Assembly (NCBI RefSeq): GCF_025370785.1
Contig: NZ_JAMXFA010000059.1
Span: 1 to 33,186, forward strand
Origin: Laspinema olomoucense D3b
GTDB lineage: Bacteria; Cyanobacteriota; Cyanobacteriia; Cyanobacteriales; Laspinemataceae
Reading direction: 5' to 3'
DNA: 33,186 nucleotides
This document shows, one piece after another, positions 7,975 through 15,282 of the stretch; the stretch's first letter is position 1; every line of letters starts with the position of its first letter. The notes under the pieces were generated by a model. The model was not told the DNA's origin and ran no database searches. It worked only from the letters and a program-made list of their open reading frames with translations. A program made the translations under genes and the position numbers.

Positions 7975-8961
7975 TTATACAAAACTAGGAACCCGATCGC
8001 CCGATAAAGCCGGTAAGACGCGATCGCCAAAGGCTTTGATAAACTCCTCCTGTTGCAGGTTGACATTATGCAGAATCAGGCGATTAAATCCCAGTTCCAT
8101 ATCATCCCGCAACCACTGGATATGCTGTTCTAAATCCGCCGAAATCCTCACCTGCCCATCCATGTCCTCGGGTTTAACAAACTGCGCCGCAGCCTCCAAC
8201 TCTTCTGGGGTGGACAGTTCAGCTAGAACTGAACTTTTAAAGATATTAGTGCGCCACTGTTCATAAGCCCCCTGCCTTGCCTGTTCCCGAGTTTGAGCGT
8301 AAGACAGTTGCACTTTGAGGTGCATTGGTTTCCCTTTTCCTCCACCCCGATGAAAAGCTTCTACTACTTTTTGGAGTTCTTCCGGATGACGAGAGGTGGT
8401 CAACAGTCCATCAGCCCAGGACCCTACCCATTCCGCTGTTTCTACGGTAATCGCCGCGCCGAAAATGGGAGGGGAATAGTCGGGACGAGTATAAAGTTTA
8501 GCCTGTTGGACGGTGAATAAACCCGAGTGGTTGACGGTTTCTCCGGCAAACAAGGCGCGAATGATATCTACGCTTTCTTTGAGGCGAGCGTTCCGTTCGG
8601 GTTTACTCGGCCAGCGATCGCCGGTAATTCGCTCATTAATCGCCTCTCCGCTGCCTAATGCCACGGAAAATCGGTTTGGAAACATTTCGGCGAGGGTTGC
8701 TACCGCTTGGGCGACAATGGTCGGGTGATAGCGCGGACCTGGGGCGCAAACGACGCTACAGGGTAGGGAGGTTGCCTGCATGGCCGCCCCTAACCAAGCC
8801 CAGGAAAACCCACTCTCTCCTTGGCGATCGCTCCAGGGTTTGAAATGATCGGAAGACGACCCGGCGGTAAATCCAGCCCGTTCCGCCATCTGGATATACT
8901 TGAGCAGGACGCTGGGCTTAAATTGTTCATGAGAAGCGTGATAAGCAAATTCAGTCATCAT
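7975..8961 (-). CDS. Luciferase-like (LLM class) flavin oxidoreductase
   Basis: TIM-barrel flavin enzyme of the bacterial luciferase-like monooxygenase superfamily, 328 residues. Family signs are the N-terminal strand MTEFAYHASHEQFKP, SSDHFKPWSDRQGESGFSW at about 36-54, APGPRYHPTIVAQAVATL, the MFPNRFSVALGSGEAINE stretch and WADGLLTT. It resembles the branch close to F420-dependent glucose-6-phosphate dehydrogenase that is thought to use FMN (the non-F420 flavinoid oxidoreductase type). The substrate is unknown. Two ATGs lie in tandem at the start; GAGGA lies a few bases upstream of the first, supporting 8961. The neighbour on the same strand is 99 bp upstream and unrelated in function. Confidence 0.85.
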   Translation of the reverse strand: MMTEFAYHASHEQFKPSVLLKYIQMAERAGFTAGSSSDHFKPWSDRQGESGFSWAWLGAAMQATSLPCSVVCAPGPRYHPTIVAQAVATLAEMFPNRFSVALGSGEAINERITGDRWPSKPERNARLKESVDIIRALFAGETVNHSGLFTVQQAKLYTRPDYSPPIFGAAITVETAEWVGSWADGLLTTSRHPEELQKVVEAFHRGGGKGKPMHLKVQLSYAQTREQARQGAYEQWRTNIFKSSVLAELSTPEELEAAAQFVKPEDMDGQVRISADLEQHIQWLRDDMELGFNRLILHNVNLQQEEFIKAFGDRVLPALSGDRVPSFV

Positions 8962-9060
8962 TTTATTTCCTCACTGGAGGGTAATTTAATAGATAAACAA
9001 CAGGGTTAGAAAAGCGATGAACTTGTTGATAAATACAGTTATTCAGTTCACCGGGACACT

Positions 9061-9798
9061 TCAGCCTAAATAGGTGGAAAGGAGTGCTACAAAGGCAAAT
9101 ACTCCAACAAAACAAAGCGTTTCTTGATAGTTTTCTTTTTCATATTCGCTGGCCTCCGGTACCATATTTTCTACGACAAGGGTGGTCAAAATCCCCGCAG
9201 TGAACGCCAGTAGCATAAATTTAATCACTTCCGGTTGACCCACGACCACCCAATATCCCAGGGTTGCACCAATTACCGGAGGAAAGATAAAGGAAGCGGA
9301 TAAGATTTGGCGAAAGAGGGCTGATGTTTTACCCTGCTTAAAACTAGAAATTGCCGCCATTCCCGTGGGGATATTGGCCAGGACATGACCCAGGGCAACC
9401 ATCACAGCTAGACTAAAGGCAATGGTTGAACTGGTTCCCACCATTAAACCATCGCTAAATAAATCAATTCCTACGCCTACGGAAATTACCCAGGCTGATG
9501 AGGATTGCGTTTCTGAGTTTTTCGAGCGTTTTTGGAAAAATTTAATCGCTCTTCTCATCAGGATAAAGAAGCCTCCACCCCCAACAAAAGCTAGGAAGAT
9601 TAGCCAAGGTGGATCGGCTGCCAACATTTCCGGCATAATTTCAACTCCCACCACCGATAGGATAATTCCGGCGGCGGCATGAAGAGTTAAACTTAAGTTA
9701 CTTTTAGAGGGAGGAATAAACTCGGCGAGGAGTCCGCCTATATAGCTCCCGATCGCTGGCATTGCCGATAGAGCTAGGGTGCTTAAGTAAGGGTTCAT
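9061..9798 (-). CDS. ZIP-like metal transporter family membrane protein
   Basis: Polytopic inner-membrane protein of 245 residues with about seven or eight hydrophobic segments and a short charged cytoplasmic loop at about 86-100 (RSKNSETQS). The arrangement resembles ZIP (ZupT-like) divalent-metal transporters: HAAAGIILSVVGVEIMPE in the early helices, then two central helices with GVGIDLFSDGLMVG and LGHVLANIPTGMA. In typical ZIPs these central helices carry HNxPEG and HExPHE metal ligands; here the motifs read DLFSDG and ANIPTG, so metal choice or activity may differ. The C-terminal helices contain VVENMVPEA. No Shine-Dalgarno is obvious before the ATG at 9798. Confidence 0.72.
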   Translation of the reverse strand: MNPYLSTLALSAMPAIGSYIGGLLAEFIPPSKSNLSLTLHAAAGIILSVVGVEIMPEMLAADPPWLIFLAFVGGGGFFILMRRAIKFFQKRSKNSETQSSSAWVISVGVGIDLFSDGLMVGTSSTIAFSLAVMVALGHVLANIPTGMAAISSFKQGKTSALFRQILSASFIFPPVIGATLGYWVVVGQPEVIKFMLLAFTAGILTTLVVENMVPEASEYEKENYQETLCFVGVFAFVALLSTYLG

Positions 9799-10357
9799 AA
9801 TAGATGTTAGAAAATGTTATAAATTTATAAGACTTGAGGCTTTTTATCCTATTTTTTGTAGACTTTTAGGGATAGTTTAAAAGTTAAATTGAAATTAGGT
9901 AAATTAAAATGGGGGGCAATTTCAGAAATTACCCAAAAGCGTCAATTTTTGGGGTTCGGTAGCCACCCATTCCGGTTGAATTGGAGTCAAGACAAAAAGT
10001 ATTAAGCTTTTTTTAGTCTGCAACCCAGCCCGGTTTTTCAGGGGAATACTATTCGGAGCTTTAAAGTTGACTAAGCTAATTTTATTTAAAGAAAACTATG
10101 ATTTGTTCCTCCTAGAGGAAGAGATTGGGACCTGAAGGGGTGAAGAGGATTGGGGAAAATTGCAGGGCGATCGCCCTTAAACTTCCCGGGGTGCGATCGC
10201 GGTAAAAACTGAGCTATCTCCGTTCAAATTACTGCCCGGTGTGGCAGTCCGAGTCAGGGTAGGCCAAAAAAACTGCTGCCATCTACGCCTAATCCCCGAT
10301 AGCGCGGGCAATAAATCCCCCGAAACCGCCCTATTCCCGGCAAATTGCAGACCCGTT
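9799..10357. other. 559-bp gene-free region
   Basis: This lies upstream of the ZIP-like gene and downstream of fetB, both on the minus strand. Its left half (9799-10100) is AT-rich and probably holds the ZIP-like promoter. It contains a 7-bp hairpin (CCCAAAA and TTTTGGG around GCGTCAAT, about 9932-9954), and the right half has two HIP1 octamers. I see no coding sequence, tRNA or clear fetB terminator. Confidence 0.35.
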
Positions 10358-11137
10358 TTAAAATTTTTGAAGTTGTGCCGCTGAGTTGAAAAACTCTCGG
10401 GAAATCCCTTTGGTAATCAACAGGGCACTCACCACAGAAGCAAACGCCAGCATAAACATAATTAAAATTTGATAGGCGGCGGCATTCAGGGGATTGACCC
10501 CACTGAGTAATTGACCCGTAATAATCCCGGGGAGGGTCACGAGTCCTACCACCATCATGGTATTAATCGTGGGAATGAGTCCGGCGCGAATGGCATCTTT
10601 GCGGTAGGTGGCGATCGCCTGTTCGGGAGTCGCCCCTAAACACAAATGGGTTTCAATTTCCACCGGGGAAGCATTCAGGGTACTCACAAATCTTTCCCCG
10701 GCGATCGCCCCACTGTTCATGGCATTTCCTAACACAATCCCGGTTAAGGGAATAATATATTGGGGATTTGTCCAAGCTTCCGGCTGTCGCAGGACCAACA
10801 AGTTAACGTAAACCAAGGTGATGGCACTACTGATTGCGATTGAACCCCAAACCCAAGGCAACAGCCGAGGAACCTTTTGACTAATCCGGTTCCGGGCCAC
10901 TATTGCAGCAATGGTGAGCATTACCATCAGGACCGCCAACACCGCCAGGGGATTTTTCCAAGTAAACACCACTTCTAAGAAAAATCCCACCATCAGCAAC
11001 TGGATCATTGTCCTAGCACTGGCTAAAGCGAGTTGACCCTCTAATCCCAGGCGTTGCCATGCGGAGAGAGCGATCGCCAACACCATCAATCCCAGGGCCA
11101 ATCCCAAATCGATAAAATCTAGTTCAATGCGTTCCAT
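10358..11137 (-). CDS. fetB: FetB-family ABC transporter permease (iron export type)
   Basis: Membrane permease of the FetB/YbbM (UPF0014) family, 259 residues, with about seven transmembrane helices. Family motifs are ASARTMIQLLMVGFFLEVVF at about 40-59, the PLTGIVLGNAMNSGAIAGERF stretch in the middle, the cytoplasmic coupling region ETHLCLGATPEQAIATYRKDAIRAGLIPTIN, and the following glycine-rich helix with GLVTLPGIITGQLL. In E. coli FetAB exports iron and helps resist peroxide stress. The partner ATPase FetA is not adjacent here: the upstream gene is a divergent aminotransferase and the downstream gene is a ZIP-like transporter. A metal-homeostasis role is therefore inferred from the family alone. 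Confidence 0.87.
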   Translation of the reverse strand: MERIELDFIDLGLALGLMVLAIALSAWQRLGLEGQLALASARTMIQLLMVGFFLEVVFTWKNPLAVLAVLMVMLTIAAIVARNRISQKVPRLLPWVWGSIAISSAITLVYVNLLVLRQPEAWTNPQYIIPLTGIVLGNAMNSGAIAGERFVSTLNASPVEIETHLCLGATPEQAIATYRKDAIRAGLIPTINTMMVVGLVTLPGIITGQLLSGVNPLNAAAYQILIMFMLAFASVVSALLITKGISREFFNSAAQLQKF

Positions 11138-11391
11138 TCTGGTTCTTATGGGTGATGGTTTTTCGGATGCTTAGGGAAAGATGACTTGTGCTCCACGGCC
11201 CATTAACTATAAAATGCCTTATAAGTTTTTTGAATCCAGCCTCCGGATCTCGATGTAGCATAGCTGCCTGGGCGCGATCGCCAATCGATGGGTTGAATGG
11301 GGGTGGGGCCATTACTGGACTGTAAAGTTTGGCATTTTCTGCGTCGGTCCTTCCGGGCAAAATCTGATTGTATCTAAAAAGGTGTAGAGGC

Positions 11392-12516
11392 GTGAATCAT
11401 ATCCCCCCCCTGGATCTCTCTTTGCAGTACCACACGATCGCCCAAGAAGTAGAAGCCTCAGTTTTAGCACTGTTGGCCTCGGGACGTTATATTAACGGTC
11501 CAGTTGTGGCAGAATTCGAGCAGCAGTTCGCGGCCTATATCGGCACAAAAGAGTGCGTCTCCTGCAATTCCGGCACCGATGCCTTATATCTAGCACTCAG
11601 GGCCCTGAATATTGGCCCTGGGGATGAGGTGATTACTACCCCCTTTACGTTTTTTGCCACGAGTGAAACGATTTCCCGGGTGGGTGCAACGCCGGTTTTT
11701 GTGGATATTGTGCCCGAGACGTTTAATTTGGATGTGGAACGGCTAGAGGCGGCGATTACGGAAAAAACCCGGGGGATTTTGCTGGTGCATCTCTATGGAC
11801 AGCCGGTGGAGATGACCCGGTTAATGGCGATCGCTAATCAACACAATCTCGCCGTCATCGAAGACTGCGCCCAATCCACTGGGGCGATTTGGGCGGGACA
11901 GAGGGTGGGGAGTATCGGTTATATGGGCTGTTTTAGCTTTTTTCCGACGAAGAATTTAGGGGCCTTTGGCGATGGCGGGGCCGTCACGACGAATGACCCG
12001 GCGATCGCTGCTCAAATGCGGATCTTAAAAGAGCATGGGGCTAGTGGGCGCTATTATCATGAATCGGTCGGGATTAATAGCCGTCTCGATGCGCTACAGG
12101 CGGCGATTCTTCAGATTAAGTTACGCTATCTGGATTTTTGGAACGATCGCAGACGGGCGATCGCCCAAAATTATCACCGCCTCCTCGCACCTCTGGCAGG
12201 AATTGTCCCCCCGCAAGAACTGCCCGGGGGTCAAGGGGTTTGGAATCAATACACAATTCGGGTAAAAAGTCAAGAGAATAATACTCAACGGCGCGATCGG
12301 CTTCAGCAGCAGTTAAATGAGTCGGGGATTGCGGCAACGGTTTATTATCCACTGGCGCTCCATTTACAGCCGATTTACCAAGGGTTGGGGTATGCCCTGG
12401 GTGACCTGGCGATCGCCGAACAGGCATCTCGGGAGGTGCTCTCTCTACCCATGTTCCCTGAGTTGTCTGAGGAACAGCAGCAAGAGGTGGTTTATAGTTT
12501 GAAGTCTTTTCTGTGA
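11392..12516 (+). CDS. DegT/DnrJ/EryC1/StrS family sugar aminotransferase
   Basis: PLP-dependent aminotransferase that normally transfers an amino group from glutamate to a nucleotide-linked keto-sugar, for amino sugars of surface polysaccharide or glycolipid. 374 residues. GTDALYLAL at 61-69 binds cofactor phosphate; IEDCAQSTGA at 156-165 holds the Asp that contacts the pyridine nitrogen; Lys187 in SFFPTKNLG is the Schiff-base lysine; HGASGRYYHESVGINSRLDALQAAIL is the conserved region after it. The GTG at 11392 is chosen over an upstream TTG because VNHIPPLDL matches the usual start of the family and AAGG lies about 9 nt upstream. It is divergent from fetB, with no other sugar genes nearby, so the product sugar is not predictable. 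Confidence 0.9.
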   Translation: MNHIPPLDLSLQYHTIAQEVEASVLALLASGRYINGPVVAEFEQQFAAYIGTKECVSCNSGTDALYLALRALNIGPGDEVITTPFTFFATSETISRVGATPVFVDIVPETFNLDVERLEAAITEKTRGILLVHLYGQPVEMTRLMAIANQHNLAVIEDCAQSTGAIWAGQRVGSIGYMGCFSFFPTKNLGAFGDGGAVTTNDPAIAAQMRILKEHGASGRYYHESVGINSRLDALQAAILQIKLRYLDFWNDRRRAIAQNYHRLLAPLAGIVPPQELPGGQGVWNQYTIRVKSQENNTQRRDRLQQQLNESGIAATVYYPLALHLQPIYQGLGYALGDLAIAEQASREVLSLPMFPELSEEQQQEVVYSLKSFL

Positions 12517-12530
12517 ATCCTAGGGGGGAG

Positions 12531-12602
12531 AACGCCTGAAGGCGTTACTACAAACAGGGGAAGTAGTTTTTTCTGTTCGTTCGTAGTGACGCCTTCAGGC
12601 GT
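12531..12602. repeat. Long hairpin built from a palindromic repeat pair
   Basis: ACGCCTGAAGGCGTTACTAC (12532-12551) pairs with 12583-12602 over 20 positions with a single G-U, around a 31-nt loop. Each arm contains its own palindrome (ACGCCTGAAGGCGT), so each could also fold alone. It lies 15 bp past the aminotransferase stop and may end its transcript. The CGCCTGAAGGCG core is of a type seen repeatedly between cyanobacterial genes. Confidence 0.7.
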
Positions 12603-12744
12603 CATCTTTCCCTGGAGCCATAAACCATACCCTTCAAGTTAATAGAGTGAATTCTATGGGTGAAGAAGGGTTAAAGAATTGTAAAGATGGGTTAAGATGT
12701 TAACAAATAAGTAAATAATCTGAATAAGCCAGACCGCAAGGCTA

Positions 12745-14499
12745 GTGGTCACTTCAGATCCAACCCAAGTATTAGAGGCAACGAAAGGCGTGAGTTCTAA
12801 AACCATAGCCCAGATGCGTCGGTATGATCCGCAGGCGATCGCCAGTTACTATCGCTCCCGTCCCTGGAAAGTGCTCTGGAGAGCCATCACCGTTATTTGG
12901 TATTTGTCTAGTTTTATTTTGGGCTTGAAGTGGGATGAGTGGACAAACCAAGGGGAAAAACAACGACAAAAAAGAGCAACCCAGCTTCAGAACATCTTAA
13001 CCAATCTCGGACCCACATTCATCAAGGTCGGTCAAGCCCTTTCCACCCGTCCGGATTTGATCCGCAAGGACTTCCTCGATGAACTGATCAAGCTACAAGA
13101 TCAACTACCTTCCTTTGATAGTGCGATCGCCTACCGCATCATTGAGCGAGAACTCGACAAAACCGTTGAAGAACTATTCGCTCAAATTACCCCCCAACCT
13201 GTTGCCGCAGCCAGCTTAGGCCAAGTCTATCAAGCCTATTTGCACAGTGGCGAAAAAGTTGCGGTCAAAGTCCAGCGCCCGAATTTGAAACCCGTTCTGA
13301 CTCTGGACCTGTTTTTAATGCGCTGGGGAGCCAAAGCGGTCGGACCTTGGCTGCCGCTGAATTTAGGCCATGATCTGGGTTTAATTGTCGATGAATTCGG
13401 CACCAAACTCTTTGAAGAAGTGGATTATCTCAACGAAGGACGCAATGCGGAAAAATTTGCGACCAACTTCAGCGGGAATCCCACGGTCAAGGTTCCGAGT
13501 ATTTTCTGGCGATATAGCAGCAATACCGTCCTAACTCTGGAGTGGATTGAGGGGTATAAGCTCAATGACATTCAAACCATGCAAGCAGCGGGAATCGACA
13601 CCCATGCCTTAATCGAAGTTGGGGTCACCACCGGGTTACAGCAGCTTTTGGAGTTTGGCTTTTTCCATGCGGACCCACACCCTGGGAATTTATTTGGCAT
13701 GGCTGATGGTCGCATGGCCTACATTGATTTTGGCATGATGGATCAGCTAGACGAAGCCACCAAGGAAAACCTGGTAGAGGCGATCGTCCATCTGATCAAT
13801 AAAGACTATGTAGAATTAGCCGAACAATTTGTCAAACTGGGATTTTTAACCCCCGAGACGGATATCTGGCCGATCGTCCCTGCCTTAGAAGCGGTATTAG
13901 GGGATATCCTCGGCCAAAGTGTGCGGGATTTCAACTTTAAGACGATTACCGATCGCTTTTCGGAGTTGATGTACGAGTATCCCTTCCGGGTCCCGGCTAA
14001 GTTTGCCCTGATTATTCGCTCCCTGGTGACTCAGGAAGGGTTAGCCCTGACGATGGATCCTAATTTCAAAATCGTTGATGTGGCCTATCCTTATGTGGCA
14101 AGGCGCTTACTGGCGGGAGAATCACCCCAGTTACGACGACGGTTGATTGATGTCTTATTTAAGGATGGCAAGTTCCAGTGGAGTCGCCTGGAAAACTTGA
14201 TTGCGATCGCCCGTTCTGACACCAATTTTGATATTATCCCCACGGCAGAGTTAGGTCTGCGCTATCTCCTCTCAGAAGAAGGTGCATTTCTGCGCCGTCA
14301 AATCTTACTGGCGTTAGTCGAAGACGACAAACTGCATACAGAAGAAGTCCGCCGTCTGTGGAACTTGATCAAGGAAGATATCCACCCCAATCGGATATTC
14401 GATGCTGCTTGGGGCGCTTTAGCCGACTTCTCTCGGGAAGGTGCGGCGGCGTTGCTACCTTCGATGCCCACGGGAATCCCCTTTTTCGAGGAAAAGTAG
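12745..14499 (+). CDS. ABC1/UbiB (AarF) family atypical kinase
   Basis: UbiB/ADCK-type protein-kinase-like ATPase, 584 residues, of the family that supports prenyl-quinone metabolism and, in plastids and cyanobacteria, plastoglobule or thylakoid functions. Family hallmarks are FIKVGQALSTRPD with KxGQ at 94-97, the alanine-rich loop AAASLGQ at 154-160 replacing the usual glycine loop, the VAVKVQRP lysine at 175, HADPHPGN catalytic loop at 308-315, and YIDFGM at 326-331 for metal. The C-terminal 200 residues are helical and less conserved. A short hydrophobic stretch at about 48-60 may touch the membrane. The start is a GTG with AAGG upstream; the next in-frame ATG would begin MRRYDPQ. A possible promoter is TTGTAA (12679-12684) with TAACAA (12701-12706). 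Confidence 0.9.
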   Translation: MVTSDPTQVLEATKGVSSKTIAQMRRYDPQAIASYYRSRPWKVLWRAITVIWYLSSFILGLKWDEWTNQGEKQRQKRATQLQNILTNLGPTFIKVGQALSTRPDLIRKDFLDELIKLQDQLPSFDSAIAYRIIERELDKTVEELFAQITPQPVAAASLGQVYQAYLHSGEKVAVKVQRPNLKPVLTLDLFLMRWGAKAVGPWLPLNLGHDLGLIVDEFGTKLFEEVDYLNEGRNAEKFATNFSGNPTVKVPSIFWRYSSNTVLTLEWIEGYKLNDIQTMQAAGIDTHALIEVGVTTGLQQLLEFGFFHADPHPGNLFGMADGRMAYIDFGMMDQLDEATKENLVEAIVHLINKDYVELAEQFVKLGFLTPETDIWPIVPALEAVLGDILGQSVRDFNFKTITDRFSELMYEYPFRVPAKFALIIRSLVTQEGLALTMDPNFKIVDVAYPYVARRLLAGESPQLRRRLIDVLFKDGKFQWSRLENLIAIARSDTNFDIIPTAELGLRYLLSEEGAFLRRQILLALVEDDKLHTEEVRRLWNLIKEDIHPNRIFDAAWGALADFSREGAAALLPSMPTGIPFFEEK

Positions 14500-14541
14500 T
14501 CTTAGGTAGCAGTTTCTTCTTCAGCCATCACCCCTGACCCT

Positions 14542-14606
14542 AAACCGGGTTTCTAGCCGAAATTTGCGGTCAATTGCTACAGATTTTCACCAGAAACCCC
14601 GTTTCT
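14542..14606. repeat. Paired GAAACCGGGTTTC-type palindromes
   Basis: AAACCGGGTTTCT (14542-14554) and AGAAACCCCGTTTCT (14592-14606) are inverted relative to each other with one mismatch in the core; the first is itself a palindrome. The same motif pair occurs at 23024-23089, so this is a dispersed repeat family. It lies just after the UbiB-like gene. Confidence 0.65.
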
Positions 14607-14744
14607 AACCTCCCGGGTCCCGGCGTACTCAGCAGAATCGGAATTTTTGATTCCCCCAGGGCGCTTTCCTCTTTACAGTTGAGCCTTTCCCCTTTACCGT
14701 TGATAGTTGACCCTTCTGAGTTGACAGTCTTGTAGGAGAGATTC

Positions 14745-15122
14745 GTGCCTAACTTTCCCTATCCAGAGCCACCTTATTTCCTGTTAGCGGCTGCATTTAT
14801 CGCGGCGATCGCCTCGGGAACGGCCTTCTATGCCACCCTCACCCAATTGGTACAAGCCTGGTCTCGGAATCGCTCAACCCGCAGTCTCTCTCAAGCTAGA
14901 GGTATGGAATTACAACTGCCTTTTTTGGGAATGGCTGGGGCGATTTGTGTTTTTCTCGCCTCCGGGCTACAGGTTTTCGGATTTACGCTGTTTATTTCCT
15001 ACGTTTTTTCCTTCCCCTTAACCATTTTGACCGCTTGGCTGGTTTGGTCTCAGTTGGGTAATCTTTTGATGCAACTGCAACGCGGTGGTTCCAAAGCCCT
15101 TGACCTTGATTCTTGGGAATAA
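14745..15122 (+). CDS. Small multi-pass membrane protein, function unknown
   Basis: 125-residue hydrophobic protein with probably three transmembrane helices (about 12-36, 57-78 and 80-103), a basic loop between the first two (WSRNRSTRSLSQARG) and a polar C-terminus ending DLDSWE. I do not recognise a characterised family; it looks like a conserved cyanobacterial membrane protein. The GTG start at 14745 is supported by AGGAGAG 5 nt upstream. It is followed by a good terminator, so it is likely a single-gene unit or the last gene after the UbiB-like kinase 245 bp upstream. Confidence 0.78.
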   Translation: MPNFPYPEPPYFLLAAAFIAAIASGTAFYATLTQLVQAWSRNRSTRSLSQARGMELQLPFLGMAGAICVFLASGLQVFGFTLFISYVFSFPLTILTAWLVWSQLGNLLMQLQRGGSKALDLDSWE

Positions 15123-15148
15123 AGTGCCGCTCAATCATCAGCTAATCT

Positions 15149-15164
15149 TCCGGTGAGCACCGGA
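15149..15164. terminator. GC-rich hairpin after the small membrane protein gene
   Basis: TCCGGTG and CACCGGA form a perfect 7-bp stem with an AG turn. It precedes the T-tailed hairpin at 15172-15203 and may stabilise the 3' end of the same transcript. Confidence 0.45.
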
Positions 15165-15171
15165 GTGAACG

Positions 15172-15203
15172 GGAAAAAGCAACCTGCTTTTTCCTTTTCT
15201 TTT
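15172..15203 (+). terminator. Intrinsic terminator
   Basis: GGAAAAAGCA and TGCTTTTTCC form a perfect 10-bp stem around ACC, followed by TTTTCTTTT. It ends transcription of the small membrane protein gene before the convergent diguanylate cyclase gene. Confidence 0.85.
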
Positions 15204-15282
15204 GAGGTTCTTTTCAGGGTGGAAATGGGGTAGATTAGACGGGTGTTCTCGCCCTTGGACTGAATGTTTCTGATTAATTGAG

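Noticed and set aside
9932-9954. CCCAAAA/TTTTGGG hairpin as a fetB terminator
   Set aside because: It is more than 400 bp past the fetB stop and has no T-run on the minus strand.
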